Below are positions 45,672-58,035 of a stretch of 64,000 bases of DNA, piece by piece (position 1 is the stretch's first letter; every line of letters starts with the position of its first letter). Origin of the DNA: Pyrenopolyporus hunteri (lineage: Eukaryota; Ascomycota; Sordariomycetes; Xylariales; Hypoxylaceae). Below the pieces are notes generated by a model. It searched no databases, was not told where the DNA came from, and saw only the letters and a program-made list of their open reading frames with translations. Location of the stretch: the NCBI GenBank assembly GCA_902806595.1, contig CADCXC010000044.1:372001-436000 (forward strand), in the 5' to 3' direction. The translations under genes were made by a program, and so were the position numbers.

Positions 45672-47371
45672 TTAAACTAATTCTGATATAGACTTCACCG
45701 TTTCAGAGGTATGCCTCATTCTACCTTTTCGTCGCGGCGGCGGCGCCTTTGGTGGTGCTTTCTTAACGTTGGTTCTGGTACCGTTCTCGTGTCCCGTAGG
45801 AACGTACGGCACTCCGTGACGGTGTTTCGGTACCTCGGGAAGCGGCTTCTTCGGCCTGCTCGACTTTGACGACTCCTTCGTTCCAGATTCACCGCGGCTG
45901 CTGCTTGGCCGAAGCGCTTCCTTCTTGACTTTATTCTGAGTACCATTTTCGGCTTCACCATCAGCTTCGGCCTTCCGGCTTGGCGTCTGGACGCCTGGCT
46001 TCTCCATGACTGCCGCCACGTGCACGACGCTAACGTTACTGGCGGTCTCCGAATGGGAGAGGCTAATGCCGAGAAACTTTCGAGCGATCTCCCCGGCGCC
46101 GGCACCCTCGTCCGAAAGCCATTTAACTTTGGCTACGCGATCCACGAGCCTTAGCGTAGTCTCATCCACCGGCGCGAAATGCGTGTTGCCAGAACCGGCT
46201 AGTATCCTAAGCAGTTTCTGCACCTCGTCCTTCTTATAATGGGGCGGCTGGTTGAGTTGCGTGTGCGCGAGCAAGGGGTACAGGACGCGAAGGTACGTGT
46301 GCCGCAGAGACATCAGTTCGTTCGGCAGGTCGAGAAGATTGCGGATGATGACGTCGAGGAGGACTCGCAAGTCGTTGGTGTAGAAATACTCGTACGTAGC
46401 TTTGGTGGTGAACAGCAGGTATAAGAGCTTCAAGATGAGAAGCTGAAGGGACGTCTCGGTTTCTCGATTGAGAAGAAGTATGATGTTCTCACCAAATGTT
46501 TTGTAATCCGAACCGTATAAGCTAAGACACTTGATGACTCTGTTCGTCAACGGCGCGGTCGGCGAGGTAGGATCGCTCATCGCAGCAGTAGATGCAACCA
46601 TATACTGTTCATTGAGGACGAGCTGGCGGCGCGTAAGTATATGAAATGAAGGTAGTTAGTGTAGGGAGCGGGGCTCCACTTACGAGGACACGGATAATAG
46701 GATAATGGTAGGGATCGTGTACATCATCGGATAAGCCTTCGATGAGTTGAAATAAGTACATCACGAACCCATCGTCCACGTGTAGCAGGTCCTCTACGCG
46801 AAGCTGCTCGATACGCGACATCTCGTACATCAAATCTAGGAGCAGCCGATGTAGGCCTGGGTCATCCTCCTTTCGCCCATTGATCAGTTCGAGCAAGCGG
46901 TGGAAGCAACTCTCCTCGATCATTGTCTTGAACGTCGATTCATCTGCTCGGCCATCAAGTAGTAGGAAGTTGGCGATAACATATAAAGGATCCGGCTCAT
47001 CTTCCTGCAATAAACTGTATATGATCTGCTTGCGCACGTATTCGGGGTTGGTATGAAAGAGATTTCCCTGGAGGAGGCTCTGCGAACAATGCGCTACGTC
47101 ATCTTGGAAGAATTCGTCCCGGCAACGGGATGCGAGATAGAGCCATGATCGCAAGGCGTCGTCGATAGTTTCGTGGGCTTCAGCGGGACACGCGGTTGCA
47201 ACGATCTTACTCAGCTCTGAAGGGAAGAAAGGGTTAGTCGGATTCTGACGATAGAGGCAACCCGTTATTCCCCCCCTTTTATTTCTTCGAAGAAAAAAAA
47301 AAGAAGATCCACATACCGTCCCATAGCTGATCCTCACTCTCTATCGAGAAACTGTTTTCTGAGTCGGCCAT
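45672..47371 (-). CDS. LDB17: Ldb17/Dip1/SPIN90 family actin regulator (DUF2013)
   Basis: Exons 47371-47317, 47216-46684 and 46622-45672 give 512 residues; introns are 100 and 61 nt. The armadillo-like SPIN90/Ldb17 domain covers about 60-320: PDPLYVIANFLLLDGRADES, LHRLLLDLMYEMSRIEQLRV, IIRVLLVLNEQYMVAS and LLILKLLYLLFTTKATYEYF. The C-terminal tail has proline motifs (KKPLPEVPKHR, KKAPPKAPPPRRKGR) that suit SH3 partners. Dip1/SPIN90 proteins activate Arp2/3 without a mother filament to seed linear actin filaments; Ldb17 acts at endocytic sites. The start MADSENSFSIESED sits in a 55-nt first exon. Intron 1 has donor GTATGT and contains a poly-A run (poly-T in the transcript) before its acceptor CTTCAG. 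Confidence 0.9.
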
Positions 47372-49007
47372 GTTGATTAGAGCCCAATGAAGGTGCGCGG
47401 CATCGCGTCACGAGGGCCCGACCGGATCTGAGAGCACCACGGCGCGACAAATGTTGGTAGAATAGAGAGAAAAAGGATGGTAAGTAGTTGGATGTCTACG
47501 ATGTAAAATCATAACCGAGCCTGTCGCAGTTCGCGCGGCCGGGTCCACGTAGCGCGGGCTGTCGATCAGACGTGCTGTAACAATAATGTGTGTTGGTTTT
47601 GGTGTGGGCGTTGGCGTTGGCGTAGGAAAAGAATGGAAGAGGCAGGGTGACCCAAAGTTACCTTACCTATGTAGGTATTTTCCCTTTTCGCTATGACCAT
47701 CGAGAGAAAATGTTCCCCGCGTCGGGCACAGGCACACAGGCCCCGAATTTCACCAAATTTAGGTGGGCGGGTACGTAACCTTGTAGCTTATGAACTCATA
47801 TCCGCCAAGGATACCTCTTATCTAACGGGTTATCGTGAGGGTACTGCGGGGTCCGGAAGAGGGACTTGGGCTTCCACTTTGATTTAATATATATATAGTA
47901 ATCCTAGATACCTACCCTAGGTACCTACCTAGGTACTGAAGTCTGACGTGCTTAGTAAGGCCGAAGCACTTGCTTCCTATATTCGTAGGTATATTAGGTA
48001 CTACGTATAGTAAATAAGGTACATGTAATATGCCACAATTATGGGCCGATACATGTAGATACCTAGACACCTACCGTTATGTCCTGATGTTGCGGCTTAC
48101 TGCGTGATACTACCTACCACCCTGACTTATCGGCTACAACCGAGGCTAATAGAGATGGTTTTGGGATTAACTCTTAAATAAGTATAAATAGCCTATAAGG
48201 TTACCAAGGCGTAAGTTTAACAACAGACAGCTATTTTGATACCTTCATTTTGTAAAGCATATGAAGTAGAGAAACTAAGAATGCCCTACAGCCAACTAAG
48301 TATGTAAGAAAAACACCGAAACCCTGAGTCTGGGATAGCTCCAATTAAACAACCTAAGGATACTAGATCTATGAATTCCGGAATTCCGTGTCTCGGTTTA
48401 TTCTCTGATTTCGAGTTATAATTTACGAGATATAGACTCCTAACACGGAAAATTAGATGAAGACGAACATAACCACACCATTTATTTATTAAATGACCAC
48501 GAAGTCTACTCGGTAACCCTTAAGTAACAAGGATTGCCGTATGTCAAATACCAGGCGCTACAGCCGCCATGGTGCATTGATCCATTAATATTCTCCGAAT
48601 TACTATAATCCGGCTGCTCGCCGATGCCACTGGGAGTCTAGAATAGAGTTCAAGGAAGTTCAGAAACATATTAACCGCATCCACGCCGGGACGTGCGTGG
48701 GGGCGAAGGAGTCAGGTATGGGACCTGCCATGATGTGTCAGTATAGCGATGGCAATGGGGTTTTTTTTGGCGGACTGGTCTTCCTGACCTTGTCATTGGC
48801 CTTGCCCATGCTCTGGTTATGAACCAGCAACCAACACACCCTCTTCCCTCTCGAGAATCTGCCTCTGCTGGTATACTGGTATATCAGCGTCAAAATGAAT
48901 TTCTATATAGTTGTAGCCATGTTATCCACGAAGGCTAGGCGGGCTATACATAATCTTGTCGGCGGTTTTAACGCGGGCCTATAGGTAGGCTAACTCGCTG
49001 AGTTTGA
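47372..49007. other. Gene-free stretch between MSN5 3' end and LDB17 start
   Basis: 1.6 kb including the LDB17 promoter near 47372-47700. The motif cluster TACCTACCCTAGGTACCTACCTAGGTACTG lies within 47909-47938. No coding frame of note. Confidence 0.5.
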
Positions 49008-52000
49008 CTACGATTCAAATAGGCTAGCGACCCCTTCCAGATTGTCCGCGTTCCCATTTTCATGACCGTTATTTGTGGCGTCTGGCCTTGATCCGTTGTG
49101 GTTTGGTGCGGGAGCTGTCATGAACTGCTGGGCCATTTTGCTGCGCGATGGCCTCTTCGTTGAGTGGAATTTGGTGGTCTGAACACCGATGCTCTTACTC
49201 AGCTTGCCCATCTCAGACACACTCACACCTTTTAGATCACCTAGTAGCTGGAGGATGACCGCTCGCTGGCCACGAGGGCTCGTATCCTTCCTCATCATGT
49301 ATTGGATACCACTGTCAACGTCGGCTTGCTTCATGTTGGGAAGTGAAATGAGAACATCCCGTGCTGTTGTCGTGAGATGGGAATAAGTTACTATGATTGT
49401 TGCAATGAGAGAAGCAAAATCCTTATGCAAGTCGACAAAATACGGCTCGTGAATAGATGTGATGCAAGCCTTAACGACGTCGGAGGATATGTATTCACGG
49501 ATAGCAGCAGCCGTGTCCGGGGGTATGGGCGACCTGTGGTGACTCTTGACCTGGGATGGGTTAGGTGCTCCAGGGGCAAAATCTGGAACGATAGAACGGA
49601 AGACTCTTAACATTATTCCGCAGCATCGGGAATCCCGCCAACGTAAAGCGTGAGTGCAGAACATTAGGAGGGGTTCTACGATTGGAGAATGCATCAAGCA
49701 GAATTCCCGTAGCGTAGGATACACCTCATCCGGAATGTCGTTGCCGTGCGTAACTGGACCGTCTATCCTCGTGTTAGCACACCACTATTGCGGTTTGGGG
49801 GATTAGATGGGCACTCACCGGTTCTAGCTGGGTCCAGGAAGTCTGCAATCATCATTACGGATGCATAAGTGAGCTGTCTCAAAATACTTTCTGCCTTCAT
49901 CTCTTCTGTTAGAGCGTCGCCCCCTGTCTGCACGGCTTGTTGCTGATCGAGTTTCATCCACTCAGAGTTGATTCTGGCGTCCATCTGTTGGCAGCACGCC
50001 GCCAAGATTGGAGGAAGGAAATGCTCCCGCAAGGGAACCGGACAATAGTCTACCAGGTATCTAACCAGGTTCAAGACGTTGATAAGTTGGTGGGCGGAGA
50101 GACTAAAGGAATTTGCGAGGAGCGCGTGAGCCAACGGCCCGGGCAGCTCACTAAAGCCGTAGAATTGCACATCCAAGCGCGTCATGCAATATATGATGGC
50201 ATAGCATTGCTCACGCACAAACCTGATAGATCCTCGAATCGTCGAGGCAAGCCCTTCTAGAGTGAGCTTCTTCTCGAGAACGCGGGCGTAAAACTCATCT
50301 TTGCTGCCTTCCGATATGCCTGCTTGCCAGAACCTATCAGTAAGCACACGGCCAACGATTGACCTCATCTCTGGGGGCAAGCCGGTCCAATTGTCGGGGG
50401 TGTGCGAGGCATGTGCGTGACTAAAAAGTATGTTAGTTTACTTGTTATTGAGGGGCGACAGAACTCATACTTTAAGAAATTAAGCAACTCCGGAAGGATA
50501 ACCGGAAACCCATCCTGCCATAAGGCGCACGACACCTGGTATGGGTCGCTCTCTCTATCGACCTTATCGACAGAGCAAGTTAAGAATGATTTTGTTGGTC
50601 GAAGAGGGAGTACCTAAACGCGGCATTAGCAAGCATTTCTCATCAAAGAATACGGGATATTCCTGACAGTTTGACGCTCTTCGAGCTCAGCTTGTAGTGC
50701 CTGACCCTCGGCATCAAGCTCTACCGAACCCCAATCCGAAATATTCTGCATCTGTTTCCGAGCTAGATAATTTTGTGCTTTATCAAGTGCCATGAGCTCA
50801 CAGAAGCCTGTATATGAGGATAATGCCTGCTTTAGGCTCTCATTTTGCCATTGCGCCACAACAGGGTCAACAAACCCTCGCAATTTCTGCGCCTTCGTGG
50901 CCTGGTCGAGTTGGGTAGAACGGTGGCTGCACTGATCAGTATATATTTCACAAGCTCGGCTTCAAAAATGCTTACACTATGGTGAATAGGAAGGTCTGGT
51001 AAGTAATCTGGCGCTTCTCGTCGAGTGTTCCCGAAGCAATCATTTCATTCACCTTTGCTTCTATCTGGTCATAAACTTCCTGGGATTATTGTCAGCTGAC
51101 GTGTAGAGACATATGGAAGAGGGTGAATTTTCTCTTACGAGCAAATGGTTGGGCATCTTAACCGCCAGTCTCTGAAGCTCCACCATGCTTTCTGTCTGCA
51201 ATTCCTTGATAGCATCGCTATATACTCGATGATCGGGATGTGTAGCCGGCCAAGTTACGAGGATATGCTCAAGCACTTTCAACATAAAGCCTGCGTTCTT
51301 ATTAAGGGCCATGACCGAGAAGGCAACGAGAAGTTGTAAAATCCTCTTTCGGATGAGGGGGTCCTACATCAGTGAGCAAATATTCGCGAAAAGCATACGG
51401 TGCAAAACATACCTCGAACTTCATCGCCAGCAGGCGATTACACCAAGACTCCAAACTTTCCTCAAGGGGAGCTACTTTTTGTTGCTGTAAGATGTCAGTA
51501 GGGGTTTCCCAGGGATTTCGGTATTGGATAGGAACGGGGCATGCTTACATGGTCAGGATCGCCTTTATACGATCGCCACTTGTCGAATCCCTTTAGAGCT
51601 GCTTCAATGACTGTCGCCTGAGCGTCGACACGGAGAACTTGCTGGGATGTCTTGGAGTAATTCGCCACTAGCAAAGATTAGATTAGAAACTTCACGATTT
51701 CATGGGGAACACACTATTAAAACCCGGCGTGTTGTCGTAGAGGTGCTCTAGCACCGTTTCTGTCCGCCCGAGAATGTGCTGCATCGCTTCGGCTACCTGT
51801 AACTCGACGATAGTCTCGATGACTTGCGAGCTATAGCGCCTATAGTTTCCGAGAAAAGCATGGCGCTCCGGGATCGTATCCGTATCTTCTAATAGGAGTA
51901 GGAACGTAGGATCCTGAGTATCTTCGGGCAGACTCTCGTAGCGAACAAGCCTCGAGCTACAGCACTCAAGGAGCGGCCCAATTAAGCTAGGCACGTTTGC

Positions 52001-53377
52001 GATGCTAGGCCCAAGGGACCGATTATTCAGCAGCCGAGTCCAGGTCAAAAGAATAGGAATTGAGACCACTAGGCTTTGGCTTTGGGTAATTAGGAGGAGA
52101 AGCTGCAAGAACCCTTGGAAGTCGATGCGTTCCGGATCATTTGGTAGGACACTGAACCGCCGATCCATATACGTCCCAAGGAATGAAACCACCTAAAGCC
52201 AGTCAGAATCGAACAAAGTATCATTCATAACTAAACTTACCTCCGACAGCTTCTTAGAAAATTGATATTTATCATCGTCAATATCCTCCGGGTCCACCGT
52301 CGACCATTCAAAGAGTCGTCTAAACAGATCAACGTATTTGTTGCTGTATAAGGGGACAACTAAGTCTATGAACTCCTGGTCCACAAAACTTGTCCTCGAA
52401 TACAGCGAATGCAAAGCTTCTAGAGACGCCTTCGACAGTTAGCTGCGTGTACCTAGTTATGTATGGATGGTTAATGGTAAGGAACGGCTTACTTTCTGGA
52501 CTTCAATATGGGAGGCGCGAAGTCCTTCGCAAATGACCGGCACACATTGGGTAGCAGTAACAGCATTGGGGACGATCCAGGGCAACAAAGAGTAGAACAC
52601 GGCAAGGGATCGAACGGCGCAGTTTCGCAGTTCCGCGTTCTGTTGTAGATCCGCCGATAAGCAATGGCTTAGTAGATTTGTGATTCTAGTAAGCCAGCCC
52701 TCGTCGCCGCATCTAACGTCCGGTCCTGCTTGGCGGTTAGGGAACGTCTCTGCTAAGACAGCGGCGGGTGTGAAGATCTCGACGGATGCCTTGCTAAGAA
52801 CCCCTTCGCGAACTGCCACAACCGTGTCATCGCCGTTAAAAATATCGTCCGAGAGCATCTCCAAGATACATAGGACTAGCTCTTTGTGCACAGCAGAGTC
52901 TGGGACTTGCCATAATCGGACGAGCAGCGCATCCATATCCATCCAATCGCCGGCCCAGCTCCTTTTCGCAATCTCGACCCATAACAGGGCAATCTTATTC
53001 CTCAGATACACAGGATCCTCCCTCGATATGTCCTGGGAAAGCTCGAGTACACAGTTGCGCAAGGCAGTGCCCTGGTCGAAAACGTAATCGGCCCATTTGT
53101 GTTTGATTACGTGCTCGAGGAGCGACAAAGCATAGTGTCGCACAACGGGAGACTGAGCCTTGTCGACGGCAAGATGAAAGCCGTAATATGAGGCCTTTTC
53201 GTCGTTCTTGACTTCCTCGAGGAATAGCTGGGCGTCTTTTCGATCGTCGTTGGAAGAGTAAGGACTATGGATGACCTCTAGAGCCTTATGGATCTTTGGT
53301 AGGACCTCCATGTTGTCGGCGCCAATACCTACGCCGCCCGATCCCATGTTTCCGTTGATCGAGGTATGTGCCGTCAT
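49008..53377 (-). CDS. MSN5: Msn5/exportin-5 type karyopherin
   Basis: Eleven exons: 53377-52493, 52429-52241, 52192-51715, 51667-51549, 51484-51413, 51363-51139, 51079-50976, 50926-50668, 50613-50471, 50420-49819 and 49762-49008. They give 1276 residues, close to yeast Msn5. The ten introns are only 47-64 nt and all GT-AG. The N-terminal half has the importin-beta-like region (ALEVIHSPYSSNDDRKDAQL, then RHYALSLLEHVIKHKWADYV); the body is HEAT-repeat helices throughout, including LPLRPTKSFLTCSVDKVD and ALWQDGFPVILPELLNFL. The C-terminus is a disordered Asn/Gly/Ser tail. Msn5 exports phosphorylated cargo with Ran-GTP through nuclear pores and imports a few others. The donor GTCAGG of intron 8 (50614-50667) is chosen because it alone preserves the conserved junction. 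A CGGT repeat lies just upstream of the start. Confidence 0.93.
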
Positions 53378-53398
53378 CGTGTTGGAAGCTGAGAGATG

Positions 53399-53422
53399 CG
53401 CGGTCGGTCGGTCGGTCGGTCG
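53399..53422 (+). repeat. CGGT tetranucleotide repeat in the MSN5 leader
   Basis: About six tandem CGGT units lie 20-45 bp upstream of the MSN5 start codon, probably inside its 5' untranslated region. Confidence 0.85.
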
Positions 53423-53877
53423 TTGGCGACGATCTTTGGAGCGGGTGGGCGGGAGCTGTCGGTTTCGCTTTGCCTTCAGGTGTGAATCATCCGGCAGGTC
53501 GAACCCAGGTAGACTGAATGAATAAAAGGGAGAGAGGAAAAAAAAAAAAAAAGAATAACGATGGGGGCTACGATGATGTGTTAGAGCTGAGATGAGGATC
53601 CACGGTAGCCTGCAATCTCTTGTTTGGAAGTAGAGAGGTTCAAGAAGTCCGAGAAAGTTGGAAAAGTATGGGAAAGTATGAAAGTAGGAGAGTGTGACAA
53701 AATCGCAGTATGACGGAGATTTTGTCGAATAGGTGATTGCTTCCTTCCTCGAGAGCGAGGTTGCAGGTGGAACGATGACTGTACCTAAGGTGTTTATGCG
53801 CTAACCAAGGTACCAGTGGTTGAGGTTCGCGTCTCTGCTGGGTTCGATGGCGGCGCCGTACGTAGTGCTGTAGCTTT

Positions 53878-54212
53878 TAGGTAGGTACCTACTGTAGGCC
53901 TTTTTCACGCGATGATTGGTCCTCCCCCTTGGGTTCTACACTAGGGCAACTACCTACAGAGTACACACTACCTGTACCTAGGTAGGCGTATACCTAAGTA
54001 TATGACTGTATTGTAGGTACCTACTGCGCACATAGTGACGCATGTTCGTTCGTGTACAGTACCTATATATATACAAGTTGAGCTGTATAGGTATGTATAT
54101 AGGTATGTAGGTACCTAGGCATGTAAATGTACGGAGACTCCACCTGAACAGGCTTCATTGCTGTACCGTACAGTACCTAATGTAGGTACGTAGTGTATGT
54201 ACCTACATGTGC
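53878..54212. repeat. Extended array of TAGGTA/TACCTA palindromes
   Basis: At least eight separate copies in about 335 bp, for example TAGGTAGGTACCTACTGTAG, CCTGTACCTAGGTAGGCGTA and TATGTAGGTACCTAGGCATG, mixed with ATGTAC runs. It is the densest copy of the motif in the window. Confidence 0.8.
53913..53919 (-). promoter_or_regulatory. CCAATCA box upstream of MSN5
   Basis: The minus strand reads CCAATCA about 540 bp upstream of the minus-strand MSN5 start. Hap/NF-Y type site by motif only. Confidence 0.35.
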
Positions 54213-54807
54213 TTGAGCAGAAACCAATTAGCCGCTGTTCTGGAAACACTAGAACAATTCCATAATGGCACTACGGCGCCCTATGGCAACCCTGTATTCG
54301 ATAGACTTCATATATTGTATAATATACGCCGCTAGATTGTTTCGCAGCACATTGAATATTTCCCGGGTACGACGATAGGATCATAAAAGGAGGACATGCA
54401 GTTATAATTGCATGCTCGAATAGCGAGCCGCCTTATTATACTCTCCAGGAATAATAAGGACATAGTACGGTGTGAGGAATGTTCATAAGGTATGTACCTC
54501 TAGTATGCGAATCTAGATCATATGTCCTACATATGCCTAACATTCAAGCTTCTTTTCTTTTCTTTGCCTTTATTTTCTAATAAGCAACCGGCATATATAG
54601 GCGCTGTGCAAGGCGGCAAACAGTATAGAGGCAACTTTCGTCTCAACCCCACCCGGATCTAGCAGCAAAGTACATCCTATAATAGACTTCGGTTTGCTTT
54701 AGGTAGGTAGGTAGGCTTTCCAACGTCTAAAATTTGATGGGATCACCGTCGGAGAAAACGGCAATATAATGTCATTCCCATAGATATCATAGATACCATA
54801 GACATTA

Positions 54808-56165
54808 TCAGTATTCCCATGTACACAACAGCCTGTCGTAGAAACTTGTTGATACGCACCGGAGGTTTCTACCTCCAACTTCTGACCCTGGTTGAAAGTC
54901 ACTACCATAATTCATGCTCTTGTGTTCCTCGAAACGCCCGAGTATTTTAATCCCGCATTTCTCGTTTGCAGTGCCGCCCGTAATCTCTAGAACCCGTGAT
55001 CCCGCATGCATGCACGAAGCCAGAATTAGAGCGGTCCACTGGTTACCTCCCGCAACTTCCACCGTTTGCTGCTCCGGTCCTGACAGCAGCGCCGGAGTTT
55101 GTTCTAGTTTGATTAGTTTAAGTCTCCATACTCCCCCTTGTAAATTCTGATCTGCTAATAATCTAGGCCTTTGTAGGCTTGCTGTTATCTGTTCATCAAA
55201 TGCGAATACTCTGATGCAGTCGTCATAACTCCCAGTAATGATTACAGAACCACCCGACGCCAGTTGCAGATTTAGAGGCAGTATGGCAGTAACACCCGCT
55301 TCGTGGCCCCTAAAAGTGACTGGGGAATAAGGCGTCTCGATTGAATCGACCCCATCGTCAACTCGATCCGGGCGATATACGCAGGCTGTGGCAAAGAGTC
55401 TGGAGTCATCACCTCCCGAGAAGACTGTAAATTGCTCTAAATTTCTCTCCGGAGAATCGATAACACCCAAATTAGGCTTGCTTGGCGTTAATGAGGAGAA
55501 CGCCACCGTCCAAGCTTCGAGAGTGTGCGTAATCACTGGCTCAGCTCTTGTCTTACAGACGGCCCAGGTATCTGTGACACGTAGAATGTGGACCTGGTAA
55601 CTGGATGTGGTGATCGCGAGCAGCTCGGGAATATGAGGGTGCCACGAGCATGATAGGAAGAGAGTCCCCTCATCATTATCAAGTGGCTTATGGGTAATGA
55701 TTTCCTTTAGGGTGGCTGGAGACCCTTCTGGAGTAGAAAGCTCGAAGAATGAGAGGGTCCCCGTACTGGAAACGACAGCCATGACATTGTGTTTTTCTCG
55801 GTGGGGATGAAAGTGAAGGTCAAGAATAGCAGAAGAGTAAGGAATAGTCTGTATAGGGTTTCTGGTTCAATGGTAAACTCAATATCAACAACAAATGATA
55901 GGAAGAGGTAGATAGCTTACATATCTCCAGGATTTACCAATTTAAAGAGAACGAGACTACCATTCCGAGTCTGGACGGATTTCGTAGTTTGTTGTTCTTC
56001 GTCGTTCGAGACGGCAACCCCCGCATCTAGTCCATCCTCCTTCTGCAGGTTATATGTACCAACGACGAAATAATCCGGGTGGCCTAGGCAGAATTCGATA
56101 CAACTGGGGGGGAGGTCTAGGGTCAGCGACCGTAGCGGCGTGATGCCGCGTCCTTGCGTAGCCAT
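54808..56165 (-). CDS. DPH7: Dph7/Rrt2, diphthine methyl ester hydrolase (WD40)
   Basis: Exons 56165-55921 and 55861-54808, with a 59-nt intron (donor GTAAGC, acceptor ACCAG), give 432 residues. WD40 units are visible throughout: LDLPPSCIEFCLGHPDYFVV, LFLSCSWHPHIPELLAITTS, WTVAFSSL with VFSGGDDSRLFATA, FRGHEAGVTAILPL with VIITGSYDDCIRVFAFD, GGVWRLKLI and a final FYDRLLCTWEY. Dph7 removes the methyl ester from methylated diphthine on translation elongation factor 2, allowing the final amidation step of diphthamide synthesis in the cytosol. The family keeps an unusual order with an acidic insert after blade one, seen here as NDEEQQTT. Reading frame and length fit the fungal members. It is divergent from the DUF1917 gene across 883 bp. 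Confidence 0.9.
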
Positions 56166-57048
56166 GACGTTGCCGTTTTCCGAAGAGACCTATGTACCTA
56201 TTTACCACTTCTCGGTTTTCTTTCTTTTCTTTTTCGTTCTTTAATCTTCACCTGTGGATATTATATATTCGCATCGGGCGTCACTTACGTGGGATGTGAG
56301 AGACATGCGTATGCGGCGCTGCATATAGAGTATATACCTAGGTACCTAGGTATATATGTGCCTATGGACTTGAATGGTCGGGTCTTGTAGGTTGAAGAAG
56401 GGAAAGTGTAGGCTGGACGATACAAAATACCTCTCCATATAATAATAATTCCCCTCGATCTTTTCTTCTCCGTAGTTGCTTTTTTGCAAGTGGACCTACA
56501 CCAGCTGGGCTAACAGTGGGGCTTCTGCAGCATGCGGCAGGCTTTAGTGAACGGCTCGGAATGATCCCCGCTATATAAACCCTTGGACTGCAGCCTCAAC
56601 CACTGCCACCTACTTGGGAGGTACTTGTACCTTGTCTACCGTTAGCGCCCGAGCGCCCGGTTCTGGCACTTCCCCTTATAGAGCGTCGAGCCAGACCTGG
56701 GCCAAACTTGAGCCGAACCTGAGCCAAACAACAGGGGCGAGAGAACTCCGGTCATCCAGCGAACCCAGGTTCATGGAACAATATCCCGGTATTCGACCTA
56801 TTCATTCTAGTGTTTTGATTCGGGCTGGTACCATTAGCTTCTTACGACCTATCAGTTTTCCCCTCTTAACCCTCTCACCACTCTTACACATGTACAGCCT
56901 GCTTAATATAATTAATCTATCCGCTGCTTGTCCTACCCCAAGCGGTCCTGTCCTTTCTCTCCTTTCCTTCTAGTTCTCACCTGCATTGTAGAGACACGCC
57001 GGGGCTGGCCTAGTATACGTGGTTACCCACCTAATCTAAAATGCAACC
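56166..57048. promoter_or_regulatory. Divergent promoter region, DPH7 and DUF1917 genes
   Basis: 883 bp between head-to-head genes. TATACCTAGGTACCTAGGTA at 56334-56353 is the clearest copy of the dispersed palindrome. The open frame 56614-56973 starts at TTG and looks random. Confidence 0.5.
56334..56353. repeat. TACCTAGGTACCTAGGTA palindrome
   Basis: Two overlapping ACCTAGGT palindromes make a self-complementary 18-mer within this interval, flanked by TATATA on both sides. Confidence 0.85.
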
Positions 57049-58035
57049 ATGAGTTCTGACGATTCCGATTTCTATGGTGAACATGCCCCGCCCATTTCTA
57101 AGTCAATCCAGTCGGCTTGTCTGCTAACCTGCTAAAACTCAATCTCAGGGGACGACGATGTTCTGATAGACCTCAAAGACAGAGTGAAAAGATTCGATGT
57201 TGGAGCCTGGTGGGAAGAATACAAAGATTTCGATACACCACTGAAACTTCAGGCTCGAAAAGAGGACGTAGTAGACGTGTCTCATTTACATAACCCTTAT
57301 GCTGGTGTGGAGTATGCCTGGCAACTCACCGAAACAATCGAAGACTTCTTGGAGCGCCTACCACCCGCAACGACAGACGAAACCCCGGATAGCCGTTGGA
57401 TTTGGGTTTTTAATCCGTACATCGACCGTAAAAAGAAACACGAAGCAGATAACCAGAAGATTCCCGGCGGCGAAGATGAGGCCCCCGAGGAGTTTGGTGC
57501 AGACCTGCCTAGTGTGGTTGAAGGCGGGATGGCGAGATTGCATCTCGCATCGGAATTTATTGATGCATGCAAGAACTCTGGCATGAACGCCGCTCTTGTC
57601 AACCGGGAATGCCGAAAGGCTGGCGCAGACGCGGCGAAGGATATCCTCGACCTCGCGAGAGCCCGCCGTGTGAGATGCGGCAAGGTCAGTGGTGAACCTC
57701 CCGGGCGAAGTATACGTCCGAGTCAGGCAGTTAGCCCTAATGTTTGCTAGTGGATGATTTTTGTTTCCGTCTTCCAAGTTAACGAAGTTTGGGAGACCAT
57801 CGCAAAGGCTACGGCAAATAACGAACTCGGTATCGGCGCCAGGGTCGCGGCACGGTCGACCGCTGATAAGAGGAACGATCGGCTTATCTGCGTCTACACC
57901 GCCGATTTCTCCGATACGAAGGACGTTAAGAGAGTGGCCCAGAAGTTGAAACAGCTCGGGCTCATCCAGGCCAGGGACAGACCGTTGTACTACAAGCCTG
58001 GTAAGCCGCGTCTAAACGTCTTTCTCGTGTCGTAA
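57049..58035 (+). CDS. DUF1917 (BLES03/C11orf68-like) protein
   Basis: Exons 57049-57076, 57149-57684 and 57751-58035 give 282 residues; introns are 72 and 66 nt. The start MSSDDSDFYG is used because the upstream ATG at 57041 runs into a stop after three codons. The DUF1917 domain is evident: VGAWWEEYKDFDTPLKLQAR, DSRWIWVFNPYIDRKK, then GKWMIFVSVFQVNEVWETIA and ICVYTADFSDTKDVKRVAQK. The family is found from fungi to animals and resembles the eIF4E fold in structure; its role is unknown. The acceptor at 57750 (GCTAG) is chosen because it restores GKWM, the conserved junction. The gene is compact, probably cytosolic, and has no targeting signal. It converges on NAA30. Confidence 0.88.

Larger units (their letters stand above)
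53378..54807. other. Gene-free stretch upstream of MSN5 and below DPH7
   Basis: 1.4 kb. It begins with the MSN5 leader and promoter, including a CGGT repeat, a poly-A run (53539-53552) and a CCAATCA box, then a long area dense in TAGGTACCTA motifs (53878-54212) and AT-rich 3' flank of DPH7. Confidence 0.55.
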
